Shown piece after piece: positions 9,016-18,365 of a stretch of 56,798 nucleotides of DNA. Position numbers and translations under genes: made by a program. The stretch spans positions 1 through 56,798 of the forward strand of contig CANPXG010000008.1 in assembly GCA_947585795.1 (NCBI GenBank). Reading direction: 5' to 3'. Under the pieces are notes generated by a model. It was given only the letters and a program-made list of their open reading frames with translations. It was not told the origin of the DNA and ran no database searches. This stretch comes from an uncultured Clostridia bacterium. GTDB lineage: Bacteria > Bacillota > Clostridia > UBA1381. Every line of letters starts with the position of its first letter. Position 1 is the stretch's first letter.

Positions 9016-10474
9016 GCTGAGGGACAAAATAAAAAGCGTCACCGGCTCGATGCGGTTTATGATGATCACAACATATCTCGCCATCATAGTCACGACGCTT
9101 GTTTTGATGTCCTTTTACATAATAGGGCTTTTGAGTGAAAGTCTTTACAGCGGTGAAACGATAAATATGTTCGCGAAGGCGAATATTATTTCCGAAAGTA
9201 TTTCCGAGGTGTGGGGCGACAATCCCTCCGCGACGGCGGCGGAAAAGTTTTCCCAAGTCGTCGAAAGCTCCCTGGCGGGTACGAATATACGCGGCGTCGT
9301 TACAAACACGTCGTACACGGTAATGTATGACACGAACGAGGAATCGCAGCTCGGCGGCAAGGTGTTCATGCGTGACGTTTTAAAGCGCGCGCTCGACGGT
9401 GAGCAGGCGGAGCAGGTCACGACGACGGACAACGGTATGAGGCTCGTAAACGTCGCGGTGCCCGTGAAAAAGAGCGCCGATATAATAGGAGGCGTGTACC
9501 TCGCGGAGTCGGTCAGCACGATCGACGACACGATAAATTCCACGCGGACGAGCCTTATAGTTTTCAGTGTGCTTATAATCATACTTATCGGTATGCTGAG
9601 TCTTGGAATGAGCTACATAATAACGTCGCCGTTCGAGGAATTTACGGCGGTGGCGCGGGAAATTTCAAAGGGTAATTTCTCGAAGCGCGTCAACATAAAG
9701 GGACGCAGCGAAATCGCGCAGATGGCAGCGGCGCTCAATTACATGTGCGGTGAGCTGGAGCTTTTGGAGGAGAAAAGAAGAAAGTTCGTTTCCGACGCGT
9801 CGCACGAGCTTAAAACGCCGATGGCGGGTATTAAGCTTATATGCGACAGCCTCGTGAGCGCGGAAGATCCCGATATGGGAACGGTCAAGGAATTTTTGTC
9901 GGATATGTCGGACGAGGTAGACAGACTTACGAGGATAGTCGAGAGGCTTCTCGTACTGACGAAGCTCGACGTGGGCGCAACGTCGCTGAAGCTCGAGGAA
10001 ACGGATATAAAGGCGCTTGTAAATCAAGTCATAAAGAAGCTTACGCCTATGGCTACGGCTAAGGAAATGGTAATGTACGCCGACTATCGTTCCGCCGAGT
10101 ATGAGCCGATACTCATAGACTACGACAAAATGTACGAGGCGATCTACAACATCGCCGACAACGCGATAAAGTACTCGCCGGAGGGCGGATACGTGCATAT
10201 AATCGTAAGCGCGGACGATGATTACCTGACGATAAGGATAGAGGATAACGGTCCGGGCATACCGGAGGGTGAGCGCGACAGAATTTTCGAGCGTTTTTAC
10301 CGCCTTGACGACTCGCGCGCCCGCGACACAGGCGGCACGGGACTCGGTCTTGCGATAACGAAGGAGGCGGTGCTCATGCACGGCGGAACGATCGAGGTAA
10401 CAAACGTTTCGGAGGTCGGCAGCGCGTTTATCATAAGACTTCCGTACAAGATAAATATTGACAGGATAAATTAA
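8987..10474 (+). CDS. Membrane sensor histidine kinase (PhoR/WalK type)
   Basis: A 495-residue partner of the regulator just upstream. Membrane helices at ~24-50 and ~189-211 flank an extracytoplasmic sensor of ~140 residues. A HAMP domain covers ~212-262. The phosphoacceptor His is H273 in SDASHELKTPMAG. The ATPase has the N box (DNAIKYSPEGG), G1 (IEDNGPGIPEG), F box (IFERFYR) and G2 (GGTGLGLAI). The start shown is GTG 8987 inside the regulator gene. An ATG at 9050, directly before the first helix, is an alternative. No PAS domain is visible. Confidence 0.94.
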   Translation: MLAITTKRTKLRDKIKSVTGSMRFMMITTYLAIIVTTLVLMSFYIIGLLSESLYSGETINMFAKANIISESISEVWGDNPSATAAEKFSQVVESSLAGTNIRGVVTNTSYTVMYDTNEESQLGGKVFMRDVLKRALDGEQAEQVTTTDNGMRLVNVAVPVKKSADIIGGVYLAESVSTIDDTINSTRTSLIVFSVLIIILIGMLSLGMSYIITSPFEEFTAVAREISKGNFSKRVNIKGRSEIAQMAAALNYMCGELELLEEKRRKFVSDASHELKTPMAGIKLICDSLVSAEDPDMGTVKEFLSDMSDEVDRLTRIVERLLVLTKLDVGATSLKLEETDIKALVNQVIKKLTPMATAKEMVMYADYRSAEYEPILIDYDKMYEAIYNIADNAIKYSPEGGYVHIIVSADDDYLTIRIEDNGPGIPEGERDRIFERFYRLDDSRARDTGGTGLGLAITKEAVLMHGGTIEVTNVSEVGSAFIIRLPYKINIDRIN

Positions 10475-10486
10475 GGGAGGCGGCTC

Positions 10487-11422
10487 ATGGAAAATAAAAA
10501 GGTGCTTATACCCGCCGCCGTTATTGTTGCCGCTGTTATCGCGGTACTGGTATTTTTTGCCGTCAGGGAGGACTATAACAGTCAGAAATACGACGGTGAG
10601 CTGTACTTCTTCAACGAAACGGCAACGGCTATCGAGGCGGAGGACAGAGAAATAAAGTACAAAACCGGTCAGGACTTGGCGGAGTCGGTTATACGCGCTT
10701 TGATGAAAGGTCCCGAAAGCGCGCGGCATCAGCGCATAATCGAGAGGGATGCAGACCTTATCTCCGTGACGGGCGTTGAAACGGGCAATGTGCTCGTAAA
10801 TTTTACGGACGAGTTCATTACCGGTGACAACACAAAAGACGTGCTGGCGGTTTACGCGGTCGTAAAGTCGCTTTGCGTCACGGATATAATAAGCAGCGTG
10901 AAGGTCGTTATCGAAGGGCGCGACATAAAGACGAGCGACGGCTCTATCATCGGTTATCTCACAAATCAGGACATAAATTTGCCGAGCGACACGTATAACA
11001 GCGAAACGCGCGTCGTGACGCTGTATTTCCCCGACAAGGAATTGAAAAAGCTCGTCAGGGAGGACAGGAATATCAAGGTGACCGACCAGCAGCCTATAGC
11101 GCAGTACATAATAAACGAGCTTATAAAGGGTACGGAAAATCCCGAGCTTACGGCTCCGCTTAGCAAGGACACGGTGCTTTTGAGCGTGGAAACGTCGGAC
11201 AGTAAGTGCTTCGCGAACTTTAAGTCCAATTTCCTCGATAAAAATTCCGGCTCGGCGGAGCGTGAAAAAATGACGGTTTTCTCCATTGTGGATTCGCTTA
11301 CGGAGCTTGACACGATAGACCGCGTGCAGTTCCTCATGGACGGTAAAAAGGTGGATATGTTCGGGAATATCAATATAGGAAGCATGTTCGGTCGGGATGA
11401 AAGTATAATCGCGCAAAATTAA
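10487..11422 (+). CDS. GerMN-domain protein (sporulation/germination or LpqB-like), membrane-anchored
   Basis: A 311-residue protein with one N-terminal membrane helix (VLIPAAVIVAAVIAVLVFFAV). Two GerMN-like repeats follow, at about residues 35-155 and 165-295. Each has the pattern L.FF/LYF...E...V.............VI..LM.GP/ELIKGT.....L.APL..D....V....G.V.V.F. The second copy shows NELIKGTENPELTAPLS and VFSIVDSLTELDTIDRVQFLMDG. In mycobacteria LpqB, which contains GerMN, works with the MtrAB two-component system. The same arrangement directly after a kinase gene, 12 bp apart, suggests this protein modulates that kinase. That link is an inference. Confidence 0.85.
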   Translation: MENKKVLIPAAVIVAAVIAVLVFFAVREDYNSQKYDGELYFFNETATAIEAEDREIKYKTGQDLAESVIRALMKGPESARHQRIIERDADLISVTGVETGNVLVNFTDEFITGDNTKDVLAVYAVVKSLCVTDIISSVKVVIEGRDIKTSDGSIIGYLTNQDINLPSDTYNSETRVVTLYFPDKELKKLVREDRNIKVTDQQPIAQYIINELIKGTENPELTAPLSKDTVLLSVETSDSKCFANFKSNFLDKNSGSAEREKMTVFSIVDSLTELDTIDRVQFLMDGKKVDMFGNINIGSMFGRDESIIAQN

Positions 11423-11433
11423 ACATGAAAGAT

Positions 11434-11472
11434 AAAAAAACAGGCGGAAAGTGTTGTTTCCGTCTGTTTTTT
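11434..11472 (+). terminator. Rho-independent terminator after the two-component operon
   Basis: Stem AAACAGGCGGAAA / TTTCCGTCTGTTT with a GTGTTG loop, followed by a T run. Confidence 0.85.
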
Positions 11473-11620
11473 ACCCTTTTATCCGATTTTGGTTTTAAAG
11501 TCCCGTGCCGAGAATATCCAATTTAACTGTGCCGTCCGTTTTTACGGCGTAAACATACAGTCCCTTTTTCATTTTTTTGGTTTTAATAAACCCTTCACCG
11601 ATATTTTAAATTTCGAGGGC

Positions 11621-11655
11621 AAAAAAAATCAACCGAACGTGCACATTCGGTCGAT
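11621..11655 (-). terminator. Terminator of the AgrC-like kinase operon
   Basis: On the minus strand, ATCGACCGAA / TTCGGTTGAT flank TGTGCACG and are followed by eight Ts, 15 nt after the kinase stop codon. Between here and the terminator at 11472 I see no convincing gene. Confidence 0.8.
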
Positions 11656-11670
11656 TTCATGCACAAGCGG

Positions 11671-12984
11671 TCAATTTTTCTTTGAAAAATCTCTGTGATT
11701 TATTAAAATCGTGGTATTGAATTTCTTTTCGTCCCTGTCATAGCTCCATTCCATATCGCCGCTGTATTTTTTTAGCGCCTGTTTTATGCTCACCGTACCT
11801 ATGCCGTGCAAGTCCTTATCGCTCTTGCTCGTCACAAGCACGCCGTTTTCACTCACAGGCTCGCTGTCGGCGCTGTTGTCAAGGCGGATAACGGTAAAGG
11901 CGCCGTTCATTTCGTATATGCTTAAAAATATCTTTTTCGCCGTCGATTTGTTGCTCGCCTCGATGGCGTTGTCCATGAGGTTTGCGAATATCGCCACCGT
12001 GTCGGCTTCGTTTATAAACGACAGGCTTACGTCCTGAATATAAACTTGAAAATCAATGCCGTTTTGCGCACATTCCTCCGATTTTTGCGTAAGCAGGACG
12101 TTCAAGGCGGCGTTGTCCGTGTATTCCACAAGCAAAAATGAACGGTTTTTACTTTCAAGGCTTCGTATCATTTCAAGTGCCGCGCCGGAGTTTTCACCGA
12201 GCATTCCCTCTATGCTTTTGCAGTATTTATTGAAGTCGTGCGACATAATGCGCAAGTCGGCGTATTTGTCCTTCAGCAGATTATATTTCTGAAAATCAAT
12301 CTCGTTTTTATGCTCAACCTCCTGTAAATATTGTATTCTCGCGTTTCTTTCAACAATTCGGTCACAAATAATATACACGGCAAAATTCGTCGCGATAAGC
12401 ATAATGCCGAGAATGATAAATACAGCCTTCGCGCCGTAATCGACCTGTGCAAACATCTTATTGAACAGCATAAAAAACAGGCAGCTGCATATCGGCAGCG
12501 GAATAAGCCATACCATTTCCGGTGTGCTTTTGCCGCTTCTGCCGGGAGCAAAGCGTTTCAGCATTACGAGCGATATAAAATACAGTGTTTTGGAAAAAAT
12601 CACCATAATCGCATCCAATACGGGATCTATGTTGCCGTAAGAGCCTTGCTCGATTTTCGTATCGGTAAGCAGAGAGAAAACCAATTCCCAAAACATCATT
12701 ATTGCGGTCAGGATTATGACGCGCAGCGCGGTTGCCTTTGCGGAATCGGAAAAGCCCAAATACAGCACGATAAAATTGATTATTATAAAACTCAATATAT
12801 TCAGAACGGGGACATAAAACGCACATATAACGCCGTAAAGTGCATATCCGATAATTATGAGCAAATTACTCTTTGTCCTTGAATTTCTGTATTGCATAAC
12901 CGAATTTGAAAAATAAATCAGCGCAATACATTCTATCAAAACAGACAGTTCCGTATTTATAGAAACAATCAATAAATCACTCAT
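11671..12984 (-). CDS. AgrC-type sensor histidine kinase (GHKL ATPase)
   Basis: A 437-residue kinase with six to seven predicted N-terminal membrane helices (about residues 5-205) and a cytoplasmic GHKL module. The phosphoacceptor His is in RIMSHDFNKYCKSIEG (about residue 250). The ATPase shows NLMDNAIEASNKS and a late GIGTVSIKQALKKY. This layout is that of quorum-sensing kinases (AgrC, ComD). The gene overlaps the preceding LytTR regulator by 4 bp (ATGA), so translation is coupled. No agrB or agrD-like peptide gene is adjacent, so the ligand is unknown. Confidence 0.9.
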   Translation of the reverse strand: MSDLLIVSINTELSVLIECIALIYFSNSVMQYRNSRTKSNLLIIIGYALYGVICAFYVPVLNILSFIIINFIVLYLGFSDSAKATALRVIILTAIMMFWELVFSLLTDTKIEQGSYGNIDPVLDAIMVIFSKTLYFISLVMLKRFAPGRSGKSTPEMVWLIPLPICSCLFFMLFNKMFAQVDYGAKAVFIILGIMLIATNFAVYIICDRIVERNARIQYLQEVEHKNEIDFQKYNLLKDKYADLRIMSHDFNKYCKSIEGMLGENSGAALEMIRSLESKNRSFLLVEYTDNAALNVLLTQKSEECAQNGIDFQVYIQDVSLSFINEADTVAIFANLMDNAIEASNKSTAKKIFLSIYEMNGAFTVIRLDNSADSEPVSENGVLVTSKSDKDLHGIGTVSIKQALKKYSGDMEWSYDRDEKKFNTTILINHRDFSKKN

Positions 12985-13700
12985 CTTAGATCCTTTGCCG
13001 TTTTAAACATTTTCGCCGCGAAAGCCTTGTAAAGTCTGCGTGAAACCATCGCCGAGTATGTATTTTCGCCGTATGTCATATGCACGCTTAATTTGTCGTA
13101 GCCGGTGACGTATTTCAAATTTACAAAGTAACTTTGGTGCGGCGTGGCAAAGTAATTCACCTCGCTCTCTATAGCAGATTTTATCTCGGTAAAGTTTTCC
13201 GCCGCTTCAAAAGCGCCGCTTACCGTGACTACCTTTGTGCGCCGTTTTACCGTTTCAATGTAGATCATGTCGGACAGGAATATGTCCGTTTTGCATTTTG
13301 TCTTAAAATCGGTCAAGGTGATTTTCTTGTTTGCAGTTTCTATACGCTCAATAGCACTGTCAATACCGGAGGAAAGACGCGCGCGGTCAATGGGTTTTGT
13401 GAGGTAGCGAATCGCGTTCACGTCGAAGGCGCTGTCGAGATAAACGGAATAATTCGTGATAAAGAACACAAGGCAGTCCTTGTTAATCTCATGCAGCCGC
13501 CGCGCGAGGTCTATCCCCGTCATACCGTCCATTTCCACGTCGAGAAACGCAATATCAAACCCGTCCGCCGCAAGCAGCTCCGACGGGTCGGAAAATTTGT
13601 CAAATGTATAATCGACGCCCTTTTCGTCGAGCACCGAGCAAATGATCTCATACTCCGCCGCCAGATCCGCCGCTTCGTCGTCGCATATCGCGATCCTCAT
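12981..13700 (-). CDS. LytTR-family response regulator (AgrA type)
   Basis: A 239-residue regulator. The receiver begins MRIAICDDEAAD, has its phosphoacceptor Asp in FDIAFLDVEMDG, and the Lys in RYLTKPID. The C-terminal LytTR DNA-binding domain includes DMIYIETVKRRTKVV and PHQSYFVNLKYV. I take the ATG at 13700 because GGAGGTGGAAGT sits directly before it; a longer frame to 13724 lacks a ribosome site. It follows the glycosyltransferase gene by 39 bp and overlaps the kinase gene, so the three minus-strand genes probably form one transcript. Confidence 0.92.
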   Translation of the reverse strand: MRIAICDDEAADLAAEYEIICSVLDEKGVDYTFDKFSDPSELLAADGFDIAFLDVEMDGMTGIDLARRLHEINKDCLVFFITNYSVYLDSAFDVNAIRYLTKPIDRARLSSGIDSAIERIETANKKITLTDFKTKCKTDIFLSDMIYIETVKRRTKVVTVSGAFEAAENFTEIKSAIESEVNYFATPHQSYFVNLKYVTGYDKLSVHMTYGENTYSAMVSRRLYKAFAAKMFKTAKDLR

Positions 13701-13739
13701 ACTTCCACCTCCATATAAATACATTTTATCACATTTTTA

Positions 13740-15221
13740 TTAACTGTCGATTTTTTTGTAGAGCATATCGTAGCCGAGTTCGCTTATGAGTTCGTAGTTT
13801 TCGCGGAGGATGCGAAGGAATTGGCGGCTTTCGATTATGTCTATATTGTGTATCACGACCCACTTGGGCGGGGAGTCGAGCATCATTTGGTTTATTTCCC
13901 TGCCGAACTCGCCGTAATGCGCCGCCCATTCCTCCTGAAGCGTGAACAGGCGGAAGCACGGCATTATGTCAGCCTCCAAAAACCATGCCGCCGAAATGTT
14001 GTAACCAAAGACGCTGTCACGCTCGTCCTCGGGAATGAGCGAGGAGAGCGCCGACGCGCTGTACTGTATGTCGGAATGAGCGTCGCGGTAGACCTCGGGG
14101 CGGTTTTGGCGGTAAAGCTTTCGCGTGTAGTGGCTCACGTTGTACGGGAGCGTGTCAAAGTAGCCGCCAAGCGGCAGCGCCATGACGACGCATAAAATAC
14201 ACGCCGCCACGTTTACTCTGTTGCCCGCAATGTAGAAAAACACGGCGGCGTACAGGTTTATAAGCGGTATGAGCGTCGTGTAGTAGTGGGTGTAGCCGAA
14301 GCCCATCATTACCGGTATCAGCGCGAATACGGAAACGGTCGTTATAAGTGATGCCGTTTTTACGCCGAGGCGTTTTGAGAATATGAGTGACACGACGATG
14401 AGCGCAATCACCGGCAGCGTCCATTTTATAAGCTCCCAAAGCGCCGCGGAGCCTTTTTCGTACGAGCCTTCGGCGGCGTAGAGAAAATTAAACGTGAACG
14501 TCGCGAAAATCATATCGGAAAATGTGCCTTTTATGATGAAAAACAGGCATATCGGTACGGCGACGAGCGCCGCGCCCGCAAGAAAGTAAAGTATGCTTTT
14601 AAACGCGGCTTTTACGCGCTCGCTCACAAAGTCCGTGACGACGGCGATAAGCACTATGCCGCCTATCATTATGCCGTTGTTTATACGTATAAACGCGCAT
14701 AACGCGAAGCATACGCCGTATATGAACATGTATTTGGGCGGGTGCGGAGCGTCGGGCGATTTTGTGAAAAATTTCAGTGAGAGGTAAATCGGTATAAGGC
14801 ACGGAAGCAGACAGTACTCCTCGCTGAGATTGCCGTCGCTTATCGTGGCGGCGAACGCCAAAACGGATATGACGGCGCATATTACGGCGCGAGTCGTTTT
14901 GGTGAATATGCGCGCCGTTTTGTACATAAATATCGCTGAGAGCGAAAGTAAAATACACTGTATTATAAATACGCCCGCCTTCGTTTTCGTGACGGCGAAG
15001 CCGAGAGCGTTCAGGTAAAAAAGTATCGGTCCCTTGTGGTCGAAGTAGTCGGTGTAAACGTTTTTGCCCATCGTTATCGCTTTGCCGATAAGCATGAAAA
15101 TGCTCGAGTCACCGTCGCAGTAGGAGGTGTAAAGCGGGGAGGTGGACGCGGATAGGAGCAGTAAAAAAACCGCGCAGAACGCGGAAAGCGACAAGTAGAT
15201 CACGGCGCGTTTTTTTCGCAT
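13740..15221 (-). CDS. Polytopic GT39/ArnT-like membrane glycosyltransferase
   Basis: A 493-residue membrane protein with about ten hydrophobic segments and a hydrophilic C-terminal domain of ~120 residues. The first extracytoplasmic loop holds CDGDSSIFMLIGKAI and the phrase VYTDYFDHKGPILFYLNALG, which is the typical active-site region of GT-C enzymes (protein mannosyltransferase/ArnT group) using a polyprenyl-phosphate sugar. The first acidic residue is in DGDSS. The acceptor is unknown. It is upstream of, and probably co-transcribed with, the AgrA/AgrC-type pair, an unusual pairing. Confidence 0.8.
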   Translation of the reverse strand: MRKKRAVIYLSLSAFCAVFLLLLSASTSPLYTSYCDGDSSIFMLIGKAITMGKNVYTDYFDHKGPILFYLNALGFAVTKTKAGVFIIQCILLSLSAIFMYKTARIFTKTTRAVICAVISVLAFAATISDGNLSEEYCLLPCLIPIYLSLKFFTKSPDAPHPPKYMFIYGVCFALCAFIRINNGIMIGGIVLIAVVTDFVSERVKAAFKSILYFLAGAALVAVPICLFFIIKGTFSDMIFATFTFNFLYAAEGSYEKGSAALWELIKWTLPVIALIVVSLIFSKRLGVKTASLITTVSVFALIPVMMGFGYTHYYTTLIPLINLYAAVFFYIAGNRVNVAACILCVVMALPLGGYFDTLPYNVSHYTRKLYRQNRPEVYRDAHSDIQYSASALSSLIPEDERDSVFGYNISAAWFLEADIMPCFRLFTLQEEWAAHYGEFGREINQMMLDSPPKWVVIHNIDIIESRQFLRILRENYELISELGYDMLYKKIDS

Positions 15222-15262
15222 AATGACGTCCCTCCCGTAGTAATATGAGTTAAATCGTATAT

Positions 15263-15291
15263 ATTTTAGTACATCGGCGCGTTGTTGTCAA
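15263..15291 (-). promoter_or_regulatory. Promoter for the glycosyltransferase-regulator-kinase operon
   Basis: Minus strand: TTGACA, 17-bp spacer, TAAAAT, about 40 nt before the start at 15221. Confidence 0.75.
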
Positions 15292-15350
15292 TATTTGTAA
15301 CAGGTATAACGCCAAATTGTGAACTCATTGTAAATTTTTGCGACGGCTTG

Positions 15351-15379
15351 TTGACTTTAAATTTTTAAAGTGATAAAAT
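15351..15379 (+). promoter_or_regulatory. Promoter for the MacA/MacB-like operon
   Basis: TTGACT, 17-bp spacer, TAAAAT, 65 nt before the ATG at 15444. It lies back to back with the promoter at 15263-15291. Confidence 0.75.
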
Positions 15380-15443
15380 ACGTTATCGGATATAGGTTTA
15401 TTAAAATTATGAGTATATAAATTTTGAAGCGGGAGGCGGCTCT

Positions 15444-17588
15444 ATGGAGAATTTAACATCGCAGGAAGAAATCACGGAAGAAGTGCCGTCCGCAGTGCAA
15501 GGCGGCGAAACGGAGGATGAGGTGTCGTTTTCGGATGACAGCGAGTACTACGGTGACGAGGATGACGCTCTCACGTTAAAAAAGAAAAAGAGAAAGAAAA
15601 GGCTTATCATACTGGGAAGTGTGGTAGGCGTTATTGTGGTGCTGATGATAATATCGAGCATACGCGGACATATCGCGGATAAAAAAGCCGAGGAAGCGAT
15701 GTATACGGATATGCCGGTAATAAGGCGCACCATATCGAATACTATCACGGGTTCGGCGTATATAGAGCCGAACGATTCGTATAACGTCATATCGATGCAC
15801 TCGGGCGATATAACCGCCGATTACATAACGGAGGGTAAGACGGTCAAAAAGGGCGATAAGCTGTACCAGTTCGACGATGAGGACGCGCGAAACCAGCTTA
15901 CGAGCGCGAAAAATAATCTTACGAAGGCGCAGCAGCAGTACGCGGACGCGGTGAAAACGAGGACGCAGACGATCTCGTCGAACAACGCGCAGACGGCAAG
16001 CGCGCGTAATTCCGTGCAGAAGGCGTTAAATTCGTTAAACGACGCGCAAAAGTCGCTTGACGATAGTTATGTGACGTCCGATATAAGCGGAAAGGTGAGC
16101 GCGGTGTATGTGGAGAACGGAACGAAAGTGCAGGCGGGAGCGCCTATCGCGGATGTGTATGACGATTCGGTCATGAAGCTGCGTCTGCCGTTTAACGAGT
16201 TCGATTCCGCGAATTTGTACGCGGGCGCGGCGGCGGAGGTGTCGGTAGCCGGTACGGGTGAGAAGCTTATCGGAACGGTGACGGACGTTTCAAACTCGTC
16301 GACCGCGACGGAGTCGCACACGATAATAACGTACGCGACTATAGAGGTCGTAAATCCCGGCGCGCTCACATCGAGCGACGTCGGCAGCGCCGTGGTGAAC
16401 GGAGCCGCATGCTCCGATACGGCGAATTTTGAGTACGCGAGTACGCGGTCGATAACGGCGGAAACGTCGGGCACGGTCGAAAATCTTAGCGCGGATATGG
16501 GCGAAGCGGTGCAGGCGGGTGAGAGGATAGCGCATATAAGTTCAAGTCAGCTGCAGACGAGCTACGACAACGCGCGTCTTTCCTATGACGACGCGGTGCT
16601 GGCGCTTGAAAGACAGGTGCTTAACAATGATACATATTCTCAGGATTCGAGTATAAAGAACGCGGGGCTCGCGCTTGACGACGCGCGGCTGCAGGTTCAG
16701 AACGCCCAAAAAACGGTGGACGATTATCTCGTCGAAGCGCCTATTGACGGTACCGTCGTGACGAAGAACGCCAAGTCGGGCGACACGATAGACTCGTCGA
16801 ACGGAACGGATCCGCTTTGCGTTATCTACGACCTTTCGAGCGTTAAGTTCAGTATCGACGTTGACGAAACGGAGGTCGCGCTTATCAAGGTAGGTCAGAA
16901 GGCGACGGTGACGGCGGACGCGGCGGAGGGTGAGTTCGTCGGCGAAGTCGTTAAGGTGCCGGTGGACGGCGTGAACCAAAACGGCGTTACGACGTATACG
17001 ATAGATATTCAGATAAAGGATTACGGCGACCTGCTCCCCGGTATGAACGTTGATGCGGAAATTGTCGTCGAGGAAGCGGTGAACGCGCTCGCGATACCTA
17101 TGAACAGCATAAACCGCGGTAATATTGTTTTCGTGAAGGACGATGGTACGCAGCGCGCGAACGACGTTACCGATAAGATCGCGCCGTCAGAGGACGGTAA
17201 AAAGGATAAGGACGCTCCCGAGGAGAGTGCCGCGCCGACATTTTCTCCGGCAGGCGCAAGCCGACGTGCGGTCGGAAAGGACGACTTAACGGCTGATCTG
17301 CCGAAAAACGTCGAGGTTCCCGAAGGGTACCGCGCGATAGTTATTGAAACGGGACTTAATGACGCTGATTACATAGAGGTAAAGTCAGGTCTTAACGAGG
17401 GCGACAGTGTGAGAACGCTCAATACGCTCGCCGCAAGTGAGGGTGCTCTTGACGATGATATGGCGAACGCCATGAATGCCACAATGGGCGGCGGTATGGG
17501 CGGTCCCGGCGGCGGAGCTCCCGCAGGCGGCGGGGCTCCCGACGGCGGAAACAGAGGCGGCGGCAATGCGGGCGGCGGTCCGAGATAA
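15444..17588 (+). CDS. HlyD/MacA-family efflux adaptor with Gly-rich tail
   Basis: The membrane-fusion partner of the ABC transporter downstream. It has 714 residues, much longer than MacA (~370). An acidic N-terminal cytoplasmic segment and a KKKKRKKR patch precede one membrane helix (~52-68). Next come a biotinyl-lipoyl-like half (DSYNVISMHSGDI...GKTVKKGDKLYQFDDEDA), a coiled-coil hairpin (~150-205), a second repeated lipoyl/coiled-coil block (~340-430), beta-barrel segments and a C-terminal domain. The end is low-complexity Gly/Pro/Ala (about 680-714). The ATG follows GGGAGGCGGCTCT. The duplicated lipoyl/hairpin region is notable. Confidence 0.9.
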   Translation: MENLTSQEEITEEVPSAVQGGETEDEVSFSDDSEYYGDEDDALTLKKKKRKKRLIILGSVVGVIVVLMIISSIRGHIADKKAEEAMYTDMPVIRRTISNTITGSAYIEPNDSYNVISMHSGDITADYITEGKTVKKGDKLYQFDDEDARNQLTSAKNNLTKAQQQYADAVKTRTQTISSNNAQTASARNSVQKALNSLNDAQKSLDDSYVTSDISGKVSAVYVENGTKVQAGAPIADVYDDSVMKLRLPFNEFDSANLYAGAAAEVSVAGTGEKLIGTVTDVSNSSTATESHTIITYATIEVVNPGALTSSDVGSAVVNGAACSDTANFEYASTRSITAETSGTVENLSADMGEAVQAGERIAHISSSQLQTSYDNARLSYDDAVLALERQVLNNDTYSQDSSIKNAGLALDDARLQVQNAQKTVDDYLVEAPIDGTVVTKNAKSGDTIDSSNGTDPLCVIYDLSSVKFSIDVDETEVALIKVGQKATVTADAAEGEFVGEVVKVPVDGVNQNGVTTYTIDIQIKDYGDLLPGMNVDAEIVVEEAVNALAIPMNSINRGNIVFVKDDGTQRANDVTDKIAPSEDGKKDKDAPEESAAPTFSPAGASRRAVGKDDLTADLPKNVEVPEGYRAIVIETGLNDADYIEVKSGLNEGDSVRTLNTLAASEGALDDDMANAMNATMGGGMGGPGGGAPAGGGAPDGGNRGGGNAGGGPR

Positions 17589-17603
17589 GGCGGAGGTGGC
17601 AGT

Positions 17604-18365
17604 ATGACACCTTTGGTGGAATTAAAGGACGTATACAAGATATATAAAATGGGTGACACGTCCGTCCACGCGCTGGACGGGATCTCCCTTACGATAGAGA
17701 AGGGTGAGTTCGTCGCCATTGTCGGTCAGTCCGGCTCGGGTAAGTCCACGTGTATGAATATTATCGGCTGCCTCGACGTCGCGACGAAGGGAACGTACAA
17801 GCTGAACGGCAGAAGGATAGGTAATTACTCGCAAGACGAGCTTGCGGAGATACGCAATAAAATGCTCGGATTTATATTTCAGCAGTACAATCTTATACCG
17901 AAATTAACGGTGCTCGAAAATGTGCAGCTTCCGCTGCTTTACGCGGGTATGAGAGAGTCGGAGCAGCGCGCACGCGCGCTCGCGTCGCTCGAGCGCGTGG
18001 GACTTAAGGCGAAGGCGGGAAATTACCCGTCGCAGCTTTCGGGCGGACAGCAGCAGAGAGTGTCTATAGCGCGGGCGTTGGCGGGTGAACCGTCGGTAAT
18101 ACTTGCCGACGAGCCTACGGGCGCGCTCGATTCGCGTACGGGCAGAGAGGTTATGATGTTTTTGCAAAAGCTCAACCGTGAGGGTAACACTATCATACTC
18201 GTTACCCACGACAACTCGATCGCGGCGCGCGCGAAGCGCATAGTGCGTATCACCGACGGACGCATCGTATACGACGGTCCCGTCGAGGGCGACGTGACGG
18301 TAATGCAGATGCACGGCGCGGGTGAGGAAGCTCCCGAGGACGAGAAAGCAAAGGGGGCGACTTGA
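17604..18365 (+). CDS. MacB/LolD-type ABC transporter ATP-binding protein
   Basis: A 253-residue ATPase with Walker A GQSGSGKST (~38-46), Q loop in FIFQQYNLIPKLTVLENV, signature LSGGQQQRVSIARALA, Walker B VILADEPTGALDS, and H loop VTHDNSIA. The closest groups by motif are the MacB, LolD and FtsE-like ATPases, which drive mechanotransmission rather than classic translocation. It starts 15 bp after the adaptor gene (site GGCGGAGG) and overlaps the permease start by 4 bp. Confidence 0.96.
   Translation: MTPLVELKDVYKIYKMGDTSVHALDGISLTIEKGEFVAIVGQSGSGKSTCMNIIGCLDVATKGTYKLNGRRIGNYSQDELAEIRNKMLGFIFQQYNLIPKLTVLENVQLPLLYAGMRESEQRARALASLERVGLKAKAGNYPSQLSGGQQQRVSIARALAGEPSVILADEPTGALDSRTGREVMMFLQKLNREGNTIILVTHDNSIAARAKRIVRITDGRIVYDGPVEGDVTVMQMHGAGEEAPEDEKAKGAT

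Noticed and set aside
9665-11416. A 583-codon frame opposite the sensor kinase and GerMN genes
   Set aside because: It is antisense to two convincing genes, has an Arg/His/Tyr-rich random-like composition and no ribosome site. Many similar long antisense frames in the window come from the codon bias.
11495-11572. A 25-codon minus-strand frame, MKKGLYVYAVKTDGTVKLDI and five more residues
   Set aside because: It looks protein-like and lies after the AgrC-like operon, but it has no ribosome site, follows a terminator and lacks the Cys of an AgrD peptide. It might be a gene remnant.
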